NCBI GenBank assembly: GCA_017540815.1 | Contig: JAFYAI010000132.1 | Coordinates: 1-51,620, forward strand | Origin: Spirochaetales bacterium | GTDB taxonomy: Bacteria > Spirochaetota > GWE2-31-10 > MWDO01 | Direction: 5' to 3' | DNA: 51,620 nucleotides | Shown: piece after piece, positions 25,047-33,375 of the stretch | Numbering within the stretch: the stretch's first letter is position 1 | Layout: every line of letters starts with the position of its first letter | Position numbers and translations under genes: made by a program | The notes under the pieces: generated by a model | What the model saw: the letters and a program-made list of their open reading frames with translations, nothing else | What the model was told of the DNA's origin: nothing | Database searches by the model: none

Positions 25047-27470
25047 CTACTTCTCCTTTGCAAAAACAAAAATAAACTCTGTACCTATATTTTTATTATT
25101 CACTTTTATATCAATATTCATTTTTTTACAAATTTCACTAACATGATATAAACCTAAACCACCACCACCGGTTGTTGTAAAGCGATAATTAAATATTTTA
25201 GGCAAATACTCATCAGGGATTCCTTTCCCGTCATCAGAAAAATGGAATTCAACACTTTCATTACATTCCTTCCACTTAATAAATACATTTTTTGCCTTTG
25301 CTTTTTTTGAATTATCAAGCAAACTGTCAAGAACAACAATAAAATCTATAGGAGCAAACAGCATAACATTTTTTATTTTTGTTTCTTCAACATGTATTTG
25401 TATTTCATCTTTATTTGATATTGCATATACATTAAGCATATACTCGTTCACAAAATTCACAATATCTTTTGTAATTTTCTTTGCCATTAAATCAAATTTT
25501 GCTTTACTTACAAAGTTTGAAAGTGTCACTATTTTTGTATTTTCAAAAAGAATCTGATTTATAAATTTTATAGTTTTCTCCTTATCATCAGAATTAATGG
25601 CATCAAGAGCTTTCATTGCCAACGAATGAATAAAACTTGAAGTATGTGTAATATGATGTTGCAAAGCACTTAATTGCTTCACATCTTTACTAACATCTGA
25701 TGTAAGAAAGAGATTCTCTGAAGTAATTCTGTCAACATGTTTATGAAGCTCCTTATTTTCTTTTTCTGCTTTTTCCTGTTTTACTTTAGCAACTTTAGCT
25801 TCATATTGAGCTTTATTTCTATCTTCTTCTGCTTGAGCAGCACGAATAGTAGCTTCTTCAGCTTTTTGTTCAGCAAGTTCTTTTTGTTTCTGAAGTTCTA
25901 TAATTTTCTGTTTTGCTTCATCAATAGAAGACATCAAGTCTCCGTCTTTTGTTTTTTCTGCAATACGCTCCAAATCTGTAATAACTTGAGGATTTGCATC
26001 ATCAAATAGAGTTGGTTCAGAGAAAATATTTGCGAGTGCTTTGTTGTATGAGAGTACTTCTATATTTTTATCACTAATGAGAGTTTTTACTAATTGGACA
26101 AAATCTATTTTACTTCCAAGACTAGAGGTAATTACATAATCTGCGGAATCAAGTTCTTTATCTTTTCTGAGTATTGCTCTATTTTTTTCTACATTTGCAA
26201 CATCTTTAAAATACTGACGTTTTAAAAATCCTTCACCCCATAAAACACCAGTAACATATCGTTCCAAACGATGATGAGTTATTTCAAAAAGATGTTTTAA
26301 CTGCAAGGTTGTTTCTGATTCTATCAAACCACCATCTCGACTTGATACTTCCTTAAACTCATTAATATTATCTGTTTGAATATCTACCCGACCAAACAAA
26401 TCTCGTGTACCAATAAACCGGTTATATCCTTGCTGTGCTCTATAATCGAGTTTCCAGCTATCATCACCGGGATTACCAAATGGAAGAATTCTAAAGCCAT
26501 TGCGGAATAAAAAAATTGAACCATATTGTACAGGTTGAACGCCCATCTTCATAGAAAATGCAGTTTTAGCTGCATGATTTAAGAAATATAGGTTTATATT
26601 TACAGAATTAAGTTTGTTAAAAATATTTTTTTCACGAATACGATAAATCTCTATGCCACGATCAATAATAGCTGTCTCAATATAATCTTTATTGAGTATA
26701 ACATCTATTTTTGTTGTTTTTATTGATATTACCTGCGATATACTGTTATTAATTATACCATTTACAATCTTTCTTTTTATTTTAGTAGACGACCTTTCCT
26801 TCTCATCAGATTGTTTCAACCAATCACAAATAATCTCTATTGAAAAGTCATTTGATTCAGAGAATGGATTAATTAATTTTTCAAGGGCCTTTCGCAATTC
26901 AAAAATTTCATCTCGTGCCCAAATACTTCGCAAATTTGTTATTTCAAGAATTGTTCCAGTCTCTTTATTCTCTGGGAACTTTGGCAGAGCAGATAATGAT
27001 TCATGCTGAACATCGACTTCTATAAATTCTTTCTTCTGATCCTTTTCAAATGCAGTCCAATCAATAGTAAGTTGTTCAGCATTTTTATCTTTCTGACTCT
27101 TTGTTGTTACAACAAGTTTTGCTCCAAGTCTGTCACAAGAAAAACGACCGACACCTTTTGCTCCTGCAAAATGACGATTTATATTATCCCGATAAGACTT
27201 CTGTTTATCATCTTCAGAATCTTCTGAACCATCTTTTTTTGCAGAATAAGCAAGAAAGAGCCACTTATCTCTTAAGTCATAAAATGACATTCCCTTACCA
27301 TTATCCGCTATGATAATTCTTTTTGGTTCAAAAGTAATCTCAACTTTTGTTGCGTAAGCATCATAAGAATTCTTAACAAGCTCAAAAATTGCAATGTTAT
27401 CATTTCTAATAAGATCTCTTCCCACTAAATCTTTTACAGCAGAACTTACTTTAAACTGAAGATTATCCAT
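25047..27470 (-). CDS. Double-GHKL ATPase: Hsp90/MORC-like N-terminus, histidine-kinase-like C-terminus
   Basis: An 807-residue soluble protein. The N-terminal GHKL ATPase has the N-box ELVKNSYDA (Glu30, Asn34), G1 box ADNGKGM (55-61) and lid box GAKGVGRFS (103-111), in the Hsp90/MutL/MORC style, followed by an S5-like transducer part to about 430. Residues ~515-590 are a Glu/Lys/Ala-rich coiled coil. Then comes a His-rich helix LQHHITHTSSFIHS (603-616), resembling a phospho-acceptor helix, and a second GHKL unit of histidine-kinase type: LLDNSKKAKAK (Asn720), DDGKGI (746-751), TTTGGGGLGLY (765-775). No membrane segment. The ATG overlaps the end of the upstream methyltransferase gene by 8 bp, six bases after GAGG. 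GHKL-methyltransferase linkage is known from MORC-type restriction loci; the two-GHKL layout is unusual. Confidence 0.8.
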   Translation of the reverse strand: MDNLQFKVSSAVKDLVGRDLIRNDNIAIFELVKNSYDAYATKVEITFEPKRIIIADNGKGMSFYDLRDKWLFLAYSAKKDGSEDSEDDKQKSYRDNINRHFAGAKGVGRFSCDRLGAKLVVTTKSQKDKNAEQLTIDWTAFEKDQKKEFIEVDVQHESLSALPKFPENKETGTILEITNLRSIWARDEIFELRKALEKLINPFSESNDFSIEIICDWLKQSDEKERSSTKIKRKIVNGIINNSISQVISIKTTKIDVILNKDYIETAIIDRGIEIYRIREKNIFNKLNSVNINLYFLNHAAKTAFSMKMGVQPVQYGSIFLFRNGFRILPFGNPGDDSWKLDYRAQQGYNRFIGTRDLFGRVDIQTDNINEFKEVSSRDGGLIESETTLQLKHLFEITHHRLERYVTGVLWGEGFLKRQYFKDVANVEKNRAILRKDKELDSADYVITSSLGSKIDFVQLVKTLISDKNIEVLSYNKALANIFSEPTLFDDANPQVITDLERIAEKTKDGDLMSSIDEAKQKIIELQKQKELAEQKAEEATIRAAQAEEDRNKAQYEAKVAKVKQEKAEKENKELHKHVDRITSENLFLTSDVSKDVKQLSALQHHITHTSSFIHSLAMKALDAINSDDKEKTIKFINQILFENTKIVTLSNFVSKAKFDLMAKKITKDIVNFVNEYMLNVYAISNKDEIQIHVEETKIKNVMLFAPIDFIVVLDSLLDNSKKAKAKNVFIKWKECNESVEFHFSDDGKGIPDEYLPKIFNYRFTTTGGGGLGLYHVSEICKKMNIDIKVNNKNIGTEFIFVFAKEK

Positions 27471-28641
27471 TCAAAACCTCCATCAAAGCAAGTCCAATTT
27501 GTTCTGCGAAAAGAGGGGGAACTGCATTCCCTACCTGAGTATAGCGAGGAACTTCCATTTTTCGACGCTGTCCACCTGATGTATATTTCCCTTTAAACTC
27601 AAACCAATCAGGAAAACTCTGAATACGAGCATGTTCCCTAACAGTAAGAATTCTTGGTTCTTCATAATGCACAAGTTCATCTGGAATTGAAGTAATTGTA
27701 GGGGATTGGGAATTTGCATCCAATACAGTTACTCCTCGCCTCTTTAGATTTTCTACAATTCCATCTTTAGGTGTTATGCGCTTTCCTTTTGGAGCATTCT
27801 GCAATAAGTCATTATGAAGACTAACGATTTCTTCTGAATGATTTACAAATCTATGACTATCAACAACACCCGTCTGATTTTGTATGTCATGTCGCATTAA
27901 TCTTTGATACCCAGATTCAGCGTTTCCATATATACCGGCCTGAAATCTTTTTGTATCAGGAGATTGGCAGGTGCCATGATATTTTTCTAAATCACTTATT
28001 GCATCATGAATGGATGTTGTTGTTTCAATTCCCCTTCTATGGCAAAAATCAACTCTATTACGCTCTAAACAAGTGAAGACAGCTTCTGGATTGTGATTCC
28101 TCATTGCTACAAGAATGAATCTATGCCTTTTTTGAGGAACACCATATTGCGAAACATCTATAACATGAAAAGCTATTTTATAACCTAATGATACAAGTCG
28201 TTCACAAACAAAACTTGAATACTTCTTATGATCTTTGAATTCTACAGTAAATCCATGAACATTTTCAAAAATAAGAGCTTCTGGCTGAACCAGATCAATA
28301 AAACTTATATATGATTCAACCAATTTATTCCTGTCATCATCTTTATTGCGTTTACCAGCCATTGAAAAGCCTTGACAAGGTGGTCCGCCAGCAACTAGTT
28401 CAACTTGTCCACGAAGAGAAATAAGCTGTTCTTGATTTTTTTCAAGAATTTTATTTATATCATACTCTTTGACATCAAGCCAATCAGGCCAAAGAAAATG
28501 ATGTTTCTTATCTATAAGATTATATTTTAAGGTTGAAAAAGCATCTTTATTTTTTTCAATGGCAAATAGTCCGTGAAACCCAGCATTATATAACCCCACA
28601 GATAAGCCTCCACAACCAGCAAAAATGTCTATATATGTCAT
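27463..28641 (-). CDS. DNA cytosine-C5 methyltransferase linked to the double-GHKL module
   Basis: A third complete Dcm-type enzyme (392 residues). YIDIFAGCGGLSVG is motif I; Cys89 in GGPPCQGFSMAG is the nucleophile; ENVHG is motif VI; QKRHRFILVAM is motif VIII; VREHARIQSFPDWF and TQVGNAVPPLF are motifs IX-X. The target-recognition region includes GVTVLDANSQSPTITSIPDEL. It is the first gene of the island's transcript, behind a good promoter, and overlaps the double-GHKL gene by 8 bp, which points to co-translation and joint function with that gene rather than with the mcrB/mcrC pair 6 kb away. It may protect DNA against the module or mark DNA for sensing. Confidence 0.92.
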   Translation of the reverse strand: MTYIDIFAGCGGLSVGLYNAGFHGLFAIEKNKDAFSTLKYNLIDKKHHFLWPDWLDVKEYDINKILEKNQEQLISLRGQVELVAGGPPCQGFSMAGKRNKDDDRNKLVESYISFIDLVQPEALIFENVHGFTVEFKDHKKYSSFVCERLVSLGYKIAFHVIDVSQYGVPQKRHRFILVAMRNHNPEAVFTCLERNRVDFCHRRGIETTTSIHDAISDLEKYHGTCQSPDTKRFQAGIYGNAESGYQRLMRHDIQNQTGVVDSHRFVNHSEEIVSLHNDLLQNAPKGKRITPKDGIVENLKRRGVTVLDANSQSPTITSIPDELVHYEEPRILTVREHARIQSFPDWFEFKGKYTSGGQRRKMEVPRYTQVGNAVPPLFAEQIGLALMEVLNG

Positions 28642-28699
28642 TTATTCTCACCAAAGACAACTCGATTGAAAACAATTATTAAATTCTTAATGCTTCCTA

Positions 28700-28728
28700 A
28701 GTATACAACAAATATAACTTTTTTTCAA
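28700..28728 (-). promoter_or_regulatory. Promoter of the defence island
   Basis: Minus strand: TTGAAA (28723-28728), 17 bp, TATACT (28700-28705). Start of transcription near 28693 gives a leader of about 50 nt before the third methyltransferase gene. It lies just beyond the terminator of the cytochrome-b-like gene, so the island is insulated from its neighbour. Confidence 0.68.
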
Positions 28729-28757
28729 GTGATAAATTATTATTATTCTCAATATCA

Positions 28758-28794
28758 AAAAATCGATATTTTCCATCAGAAAATATCGATTTTT
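28758..28794 (-). terminator. Perfect 15-bp hairpin terminator after the DUF4405 gene
   Basis: AAAAATCGATATTTT / AAAATATCGATTTTT with loop CCATCAG; A/T tracts on both sides. It closes the long redox operon and marks the border of the island. Confidence 0.85.
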
Positions 28795-28811
28795 ACCTTT
28801 TTTCACCGCAT

Positions 28812-28835
28812 TATGAATTATGAATTATGAATTAT
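28812..28835. repeat. Heptanucleotide tandem repeat TATGAAT
   Basis: Three full copies of TATGAAT plus a partial copy, overlapping the stop codon of the cytochrome-b-like gene. A decayed two-copy version (TATGAAT TGTGAAT) lies at about 36930-36946, again at the 3' end of a gene (larC). Confidence 0.7.
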
Positions 28836-29493
28836 TCCTCCTCTCCACGCCCCACACAGTCATAGCGATCGCAATAATCATCGCAAGATAGTCGGTGAAG
28901 AAGACAATATAGCCACGCTCCAGATCGAGATAGAAGAACTGCTGCAATAGGATGAGATACCGCCATAAGCCGCGATAGATAAAGGCATAGATGCCGTAGA
29001 TATACACCGCAGCGAAGACAATGATAATGATAATCTTAGCAGGCCGAGACAGAGGCTTATGCCGTTTTGCTTTTATTCTTGCAGTCATCTGTCCGAGGTG
29101 CATCCCGATATGCAGCGACATCAGGATGAAATACCAGTGACTGGCAAGCATGTGCGTCTTGCGGGCAAAGTCAGCACCGAAGCCGATATGCAGGAATGCA
29201 AACACCTGCTGCGACAGCATTATGCCGCTTATCATCAGCATCACGGCACAGATGAGGATGCCGGCATTCACGACAGTCTGCACGATACGGCGGACAGGAT
29301 ACCGCCCGCGGAACATAGCTGCATACCAGTGATGATTGAGGATGATATGCACAGTCCACAGAATGAGCAGGACCACACCTAAGATCTCATGCACACCATT
29401 CCACGGGAAGAAATAATTGCCGCCCATAAGTATAATGGACAAGACAGTCATCGATATATCTATACTCATTCTGAGACGCTGCTGTGCTGTCAT
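28825..29493 (-). CDS. DUF4405-like membrane cytochrome-b-type protein
   Basis: A membrane protein of about 222 residues with some five to six hydrophobic helices. Histidines that could hold haem lie within or next to helices: HEILGVVLLILWTVHIILNHHW, KTHMLASHWYFILMSLHIGMHLG. This pattern resembles the DUF4405 / cytochrome b561-like family, which passes electrons across the inner membrane. The start is the ATG at 29493 with AAGGGG upstream; an in-frame GTG two codons earlier overlaps that site. It is the last gene of the minus-strand redox run and ends in a perfect terminator. Electron transfer to the exported flavodoxins encoded upstream is an attractive but unproven role. Confidence 0.7.
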   Translation of the reverse strand: MTAQQRLRMSIDISMTVLSIILMGGNYFFPWNGVHEILGVVLLILWTVHIILNHHWYAAMFRGRYPVRRIVQTVVNAGILICAVMLMISGIMLSQQVFAFLHIGFGADFARKTHMLASHWYFILMSLHIGMHLGQMTARIKAKRHKPLSRPAKIIIIIVFAAVYIYGIYAFIYRGLWRYLILLQQFFYLDLERGYIVFFTDYLAMIIAIAMTVWGVERRNNS

Positions 29494-29536
29494 AGTCACC
29501 CCTTGTATGTGATTTGGTTTGTTTTACTATTGCTAA

Positions 29537-30085
29537 TCAGTTAAACTTCTCCGGATCAAGCATCTTGATCACCTTAGCAGGCATACCGACTACGACAGCA
29601 TAGTCCGGCACATCTTTGGTTACGACTGCCGAAGTTCCGACGATAGCGTACTTACCGACACGAACTCCCGGCATAATCGACGCACCGGCTCCGATCCATG
29701 CTCCTTTGCAGATCAGCACCGGCTTGCATGTAAGGATCTCGCGGTGATAAGGGTCGTGATTATTCGTCAATATCTGCACATTTGCAGCAATCTGCACATC
29801 ATCCTCGATTGTGATGCCGCCTCGTGCCATCAGCACGGCCCCGGCATTAATAAACACATTTTTGCCGATATGCACGCCGCTTGAATGAGCCACTGTTATC
29901 AGCGGATTGCGTACCGTGCTGCCCTCGCCCATTCCAGGAAATAAGCCATTCAGTATATCCTGATATTCCGCTGTGCCGGGCATTGTCTGATTGAGCCGGA
30001 ATATCAGCTCCGCCTCACGCTTATATTCCTGCAGAGCCTCTTCCGTCATCTCCCACATATTTACTACGATCTCATCACATTCCAT
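29537..30085 (-). CDS. Hexapeptide-repeat O-acetyltransferase (maltose/galactoside type)
   Basis: A 182-residue left-handed beta-helix acyltransferase. The N-terminal helices (EALQEYKREAELIFRLNQ) are the Mac-type region; from about residue 65 the hexapeptide rungs run (VHIGKNVFINAGAVLMARGGITIEDDVQIAANVQI), with the catalytic His in LTNNHDPYHRE, then WIGAGASIMPGVRVGKYAIVGTSAVVTKDVPDYAVVVGMPAK. It would transfer acetyl from acetyl-CoA to a sugar in the cytoplasm. AAAGGAG precedes the ATG. It follows the SUMF1-flavodoxin fusion by 24 bp in the same operon; why a sugar acetylase sits among redox genes is unclear. Confidence 0.88.
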   Translation of the reverse strand: MECDEIVVNMWEMTEEALQEYKREAELIFRLNQTMPGTAEYQDILNGLFPGMGEGSTVRNPLITVAHSSGVHIGKNVFINAGAVLMARGGITIEDDVQIAANVQILTNNHDPYHREILTCKPVLICKGAWIGAGASIMPGVRVGKYAIVGTSAVVTKDVPDYAVVVGMPAKVIKMLDPEKFN

Positions 30086-30109
30086 GTTAAACTCCTTTGT
30101 ATAGTCGCT

Positions 30110-31510
30110 TTATCTCATTCCGTTTTTGGCCAGCCACTTGGTCACATCTTTGGACAATGAACCGCCACCACTGTAATGCACTGACAAGCCCTCGCCGAGT
30201 TTGGCATTCGGAGCAAGTTTGGCTATCGCCGTAAGGCTCTGCCCGAATCGGCCTCCGCCATGAGAGCAGAACGGCAGAATAGTCTTACCGCTGAAATCAT
30301 AACTCTCCAGCAGAGTCGCTATCGGCATCGGGATTGAAGCCCACCAGTTAGGATAGCCGAGTATGACGGTATCATACTGATCGAAGTTATCAATCTTAAC
30401 AGCGAGTGCAGGACGAGCCTGTATGTGCTGATCGTGCTGAGCTTCGTTTAGCACCTTATTGTAGTTCTGCGAATACGATTTAACCAGCGTCAGCTCCACT
30501 GCATCGAAGCCTGTCTGCCTGCGTATCTCATTGGCGACACCTCTTGTATTGCCGCTCCACGAATAATACACGATGAGTGTCTTCTTTGCTGACGGCTTTG
30601 ATGCAGTCGATTCTGCACTCTCACTGATCGTCACCTTATCACGCAGAGCATTATCCACACTTACAGCAAGCCTTATGCCGACATTTGGCAGCCTGTTATC
30701 CGAAGGAGCGGCGGCTCTGTATGCACTGCGAAGATTCTTGCCGAAGTCATTCCAGCCGCCGCCTCGATGAACATGTCGGGTTCCGCTCGCAACTCCGGTC
30801 GGATTATTATTCCGGGATATATCATACTCACCATACAGATCGAAGCACCATTCTCCGACATTACCATATATATCGAACAGTCCCCACGGATTGGCTTGGA
30901 ATGAGCCTACCGCAATTGTATGACCGCGATACACACCGGGTCTTGTCTCCAGTACCTCATCATGAAAATAATTCTGCTCAATCTGATACGGATAATGCCC
31001 GTAGAAATTAACATCATCCGCACCGGGCACTTTCTTCGTCCAAAACGGTGTCTTAGTCCCGGCTCGTGCCGCGTATTCCCATTCTGCCTCAGTCGGCAAC
31101 CGATAGCCGTCAGCCGCACGATCCCAAGTCACGCTCATGCCGTCTGAGCTTATCGTATATACAGGCGTTCTCCCTTTTGCACGGCTAAGCTCATTGCAGA
31201 ATGTTATCGCTTCTGTCCATGTCACCGACTCGACAGGCAGATTGTCGCCAATGTTGTCTGACGGATTATCCTTCATTATGCTGCGATACAACGACTGCGT
31301 AACTTCGTATCTCGACAGCCAGAATGGTCCGACACTGACCGTGTGAGCGGTCTCATCGCTGCTCCGCCAATCCTCATTTGCAGGACTGCCCATCGTAAAT
31401 GAGCCTCCCTTGATAAGCACATAATCATCTCCCGGAGAATTATTTGCTGCGGCATAAGACATCACTGCCATGCACATCAGCATCAGCGAAATAGAGATGA
31501 GTTTTTTCAT
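30110..31510 (-). CDS. Exported SUMF1-fold / flavodoxin fusion protein
   Basis: A two-domain protein of 466 residues. The signal peptide is MKKLISISLMLMCMAVMSYAAA. Residues ~28-283 are a formylglycine-generating-enzyme-like (SUMF1, C-type-lectin) domain: GGSFTMGS, RLPTEAEWEYAARAG, DIYGNVGEWC, RGGGWNDF, VGIRLA. The active-site Cys pair near the C-terminus of true FGEs is absent (RSAYRAAAPSDNR), so it is probably not a sulfatase activator. After a Ser/Lys linker, residues ~309-466 are a flavodoxin: YYSWSGNT phosphate loop, LGYPNWWASIPMPI, LPFCSHGGGRFG. The start at 31510 forms an ATGA overlap with the upstream exported flavodoxin, so they are coupled. The fusion suggests a periplasmic, FMN-binding protein docked by a lectin-like domain. 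Confidence 0.85.
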   Translation of the reverse strand: MKKLISISLMLMCMAVMSYAAANNSPGDDYVLIKGGSFTMGSPANEDWRSSDETAHTVSVGPFWLSRYEVTQSLYRSIMKDNPSDNIGDNLPVESVTWTEAITFCNELSRAKGRTPVYTISSDGMSVTWDRAADGYRLPTEAEWEYAARAGTKTPFWTKKVPGADDVNFYGHYPYQIEQNYFHDEVLETRPGVYRGHTIAVGSFQANPWGLFDIYGNVGEWCFDLYGEYDISRNNNPTGVASGTRHVHRGGGWNDFGKNLRSAYRAAAPSDNRLPNVGIRLAVSVDNALRDKVTISESAESTASKPSAKKTLIVYYSWSGNTRGVANEIRRQTGFDAVELTLVKSYSQNYNKVLNEAQHDQHIQARPALAVKIDNFDQYDTVILGYPNWWASIPMPIATLLESYDFSGKTILPFCSHGGGRFGQSLTAIAKLAPNAKLGEGLSVHYSGGGSLSKDVTKWLAKNGMR

Positions 31511-32118
31511 TTTGCCCCCACATTCTTGAGCCACTTGGACACATCCGCCTTAGCTCTCGCCGTGCCGGTGTAATACACATGGAAGCCGCTCTTGTGCACT
31601 GATGCCTTAGGCTCGGCTGCCTGTATCTCACTGACAGATCGCATCAGTCCGCTGCCGCCGCTTGTCGCGAAAACATAGACATTCTTGCCGCTCAGATCAT
31701 GCTTATCAAGGAAGTCAAAGATCGGATCGGGCATATCATACCACCATGCCGGGAATCCGATAAATACATTGTCGTATTTCGACATATCGACTTTTGTCGT
31801 CGTTGCCTTGTATTTGGTATTCTTAGTATGCTTGCCCTCTTCGAGAACGGCATTATATCCGTCGGAAAATTTATTCTGCGTCTCGATAAGGACGACATCA
31901 CCGCCTACTTCTTCCTGTATCATCTTCGCAATGACCTCAGTATTGCCGCACAGTTTGCCGTTATACATCATTCGGCTCGCCTCTGTAACAGCGTCAGTCA
32001 ATGTGGTCTTCTGATTGCCATACAAAGAGAAGTAGACGATCAGATTTTTGTTTGCATTCTGTGCAAAAGCTGCTGCACATACAGTGAGCATAGTCATGAT
32101 TGTAATGATTTTTTTCAT
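31507..32118 (-). CDS. Exported flavodoxin-like protein
   Basis: A 203-residue protein with a Sec signal peptide (MKKIITIMTMLTVCAAAFAQ; cleavage after AFA-Q likely). The rest is a flavodoxin of the Flavodoxin_4 kind: LIVYFSLYGN start of the FMN loop, an insert, GNTEVIAKMI, IGFPAWWYDMPDPIFDFLD for the isoalloxazine pocket, VYVFATSGGSGLM. FMN would have to reach it outside the cytoplasm or it would be exported folded; the signal has no twin-Arg. The ribosome-binding site is AAGGAGA. It is followed by the SUMF1-flavodoxin fusion with an ATGA overlap and preceded by an exported aldo/keto reductase. Confidence 0.88.
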   Translation of the reverse strand: MKKIITIMTMLTVCAAAFAQNANKNLIVYFSLYGNQKTTLTDAVTEASRMMYNGKLCGNTEVIAKMIQEEVGGDVVLIETQNKFSDGYNAVLEEGKHTKNTKYKATTTKVDMSKYDNVFIGFPAWWYDMPDPIFDFLDKHDLSGKNVYVFATSGGSGLMRSVSEIQAAEPKASVHKSGFHVYYTGTARAKADVSKWLKNVGAK

Positions 32119-32172
32119 AATTGTCTCCTTAGAATGTAATTCATTATAATTTGTTTATTTTATTATTATTTA

Positions 32173-33069
32173 TTACCAATTCTCATATCGCTTACCGGTA
32201 TTCAGTGCTTCAAGAGCAGCCATATCCGAGTCGCTTAATTCCCAATCCCACACTGAGAAGTTCTGCCGAATGTGGTCAGGATTGCTGCTGCCGGGTATCG
32301 CGATATAGCCGCTCTGTAAGTGCCATCTGAGAATGATCTGCACCGGCAGTTTGCTCTTCTGTTTGGCGATACGCTGCACAGTCACATTCTGAAGATGATC
32401 CCTGACATGACCTCGTCCGCCAAGCGGATAATAGCTCTCGATATATATGTCATACCGACCGCAGAAGAGCCGCAGCGACTCACTGTGGCACAGCAGGTGA
32501 TTTTCATTCTGAACAACTGCCGGACGAATATCGAAATCATCGATGAAATGCCGAATGGACTTCTCCGTATAGAAGTTGCTTATCCCGATAGAACGGATCT
32601 TGCCTGACTTGACAGCCTTGATCATTGCCTGATACACAGCGTCATCGTCCTTGTCAGAGCCGTGCTGATGCAGCAGGCAGAGATCGATATAGTCTGTGCC
32701 GAGTTTTCGCAGACTGTCATCAATGTCAGCAGACGGATTGCGGCTCCACGGCACGATCTTAGTCGTGATGAATATCTCATCCCGGTTAGCGATCCCGTCA
32801 TGTATAGCTCTGCGGACACCACGCCCGACAGATTCTTCGTTGCCATAATACTTCGCAGTATCGATAAGCCGATAGCCGCATTTTATAGCCGTGTAGACAG
32901 CATTCTCACAAGTCTTGCCTGTCAGAGTCCATGTCCCGAGTCCGAGAATCGGCATCTCATATCCAGAGTTTAGTTTCACCGTTTGGGGCAGTTTTTCACC
33001 GACAGCGGCATTAACAGTCATAGTCACGATCATTATTAATACTATTATAAGGAAGAATATTTTTTTCAT
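32173..33069 (-). CDS. Exported aldo/keto reductase
   Basis: An NAD(P)H-dependent carbonyl reductase fold of about 298 residues behind an N-terminal hydrophobic signal (MKKIFFLIIVLIMIVTMTVNA). The catalytic tetrad is present: Asp and Tyr in LIDTAKYYGNE, Lys in FITTKIVPW, His in CLLHQHG. The nucleotide-phosphate site near the end is IPGSSNPDHIRQN. The start at 33069 was chosen because it gives the signal peptide; an ATG 21 bases upstream lacks a ribosome-binding site. An aldo/keto reductase outside the cytoplasm has no obvious NADPH supply, so either the hydrophobic N-terminus is an anchor or the cofactor use is unusual. Part of the same minus-strand operon. Confidence 0.85.
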   Translation of the reverse strand: MKKIFFLIIVLIMIVTMTVNAAVGEKLPQTVKLNSGYEMPILGLGTWTLTGKTCENAVYTAIKCGYRLIDTAKYYGNEESVGRGVRRAIHDGIANRDEIFITTKIVPWSRNPSADIDDSLRKLGTDYIDLCLLHQHGSDKDDDAVYQAMIKAVKSGKIRSIGISNFYTEKSIRHFIDDFDIRPAVVQNENHLLCHSESLRLFCGRYDIYIESYYPLGGRGHVRDHLQNVTVQRIAKQKSKLPVQIILRWHLQSGYIAIPGSSNPDHIRQNFSVWDWELSDSDMAALEALNTGKRYENW

Positions 33070-33093
33070 AATTATTTTTTCCAATGCCATTCT

Positions 33094-33375
33094 CTATTTT
33101 CGCTTAGGATTCTTGGGAAACCAACCGCGTTCGACTCGCTTAGTCTGCTTCTTAAGCTCAATAATGCTCCACAGAGCCGATGAGCCAAACACTGCAAGCA
33201 GATCTGCCCAAACACCATGCGTAAACAACGCTCCGATCAGAGCTGCCAATCCGACAACCAGAAATATCGGCCACACACCCGATGTGAAATAATACTCACA
33301 CCGGATAACGATCGGATGGAAAATGCCGATCATCCCCAATGCCGCAGCACCAACTATTATCGCTTCGTAATTCAT
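33094..33375 (-). CDS. DUF4491-like small membrane protein
   Basis: A 93-residue protein with three hydrophobic segments (residues 5-22, 35-52, 55-70) and a basic tail ending PKNPKRK. It resembles the DUF4491 family, which has no known function. Its ATG overlaps the stop of the upstream quinone-reductase-like gene (ATGA), so the pair is translationally coupled; the next gene (aldo/keto reductase) follows by about 25 bp. It may be a membrane anchor or subunit of the redox set. Confidence 0.75.
   Translation of the reverse strand: MNYEAIIVGAAALGMIGIFHPIVIRCEYYFTSGVWPIFLVVGLAALIGALFTHGVWADLLAVFGSSALWSIIELKKQTKRVERGWFPKNPKRK

Noticed and set aside
30660..30790. Possible variable region of a diversity-generating retroelement in the SUMF1 domain
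   Set aside because: The C-terminal SUMF1 segment has the right motif order (RGGGW...VGIRLA), but the codons are not enriched for AAC/AAT, the domain is followed by a flavodoxin rather than ending the protein, and no template repeat is visible.
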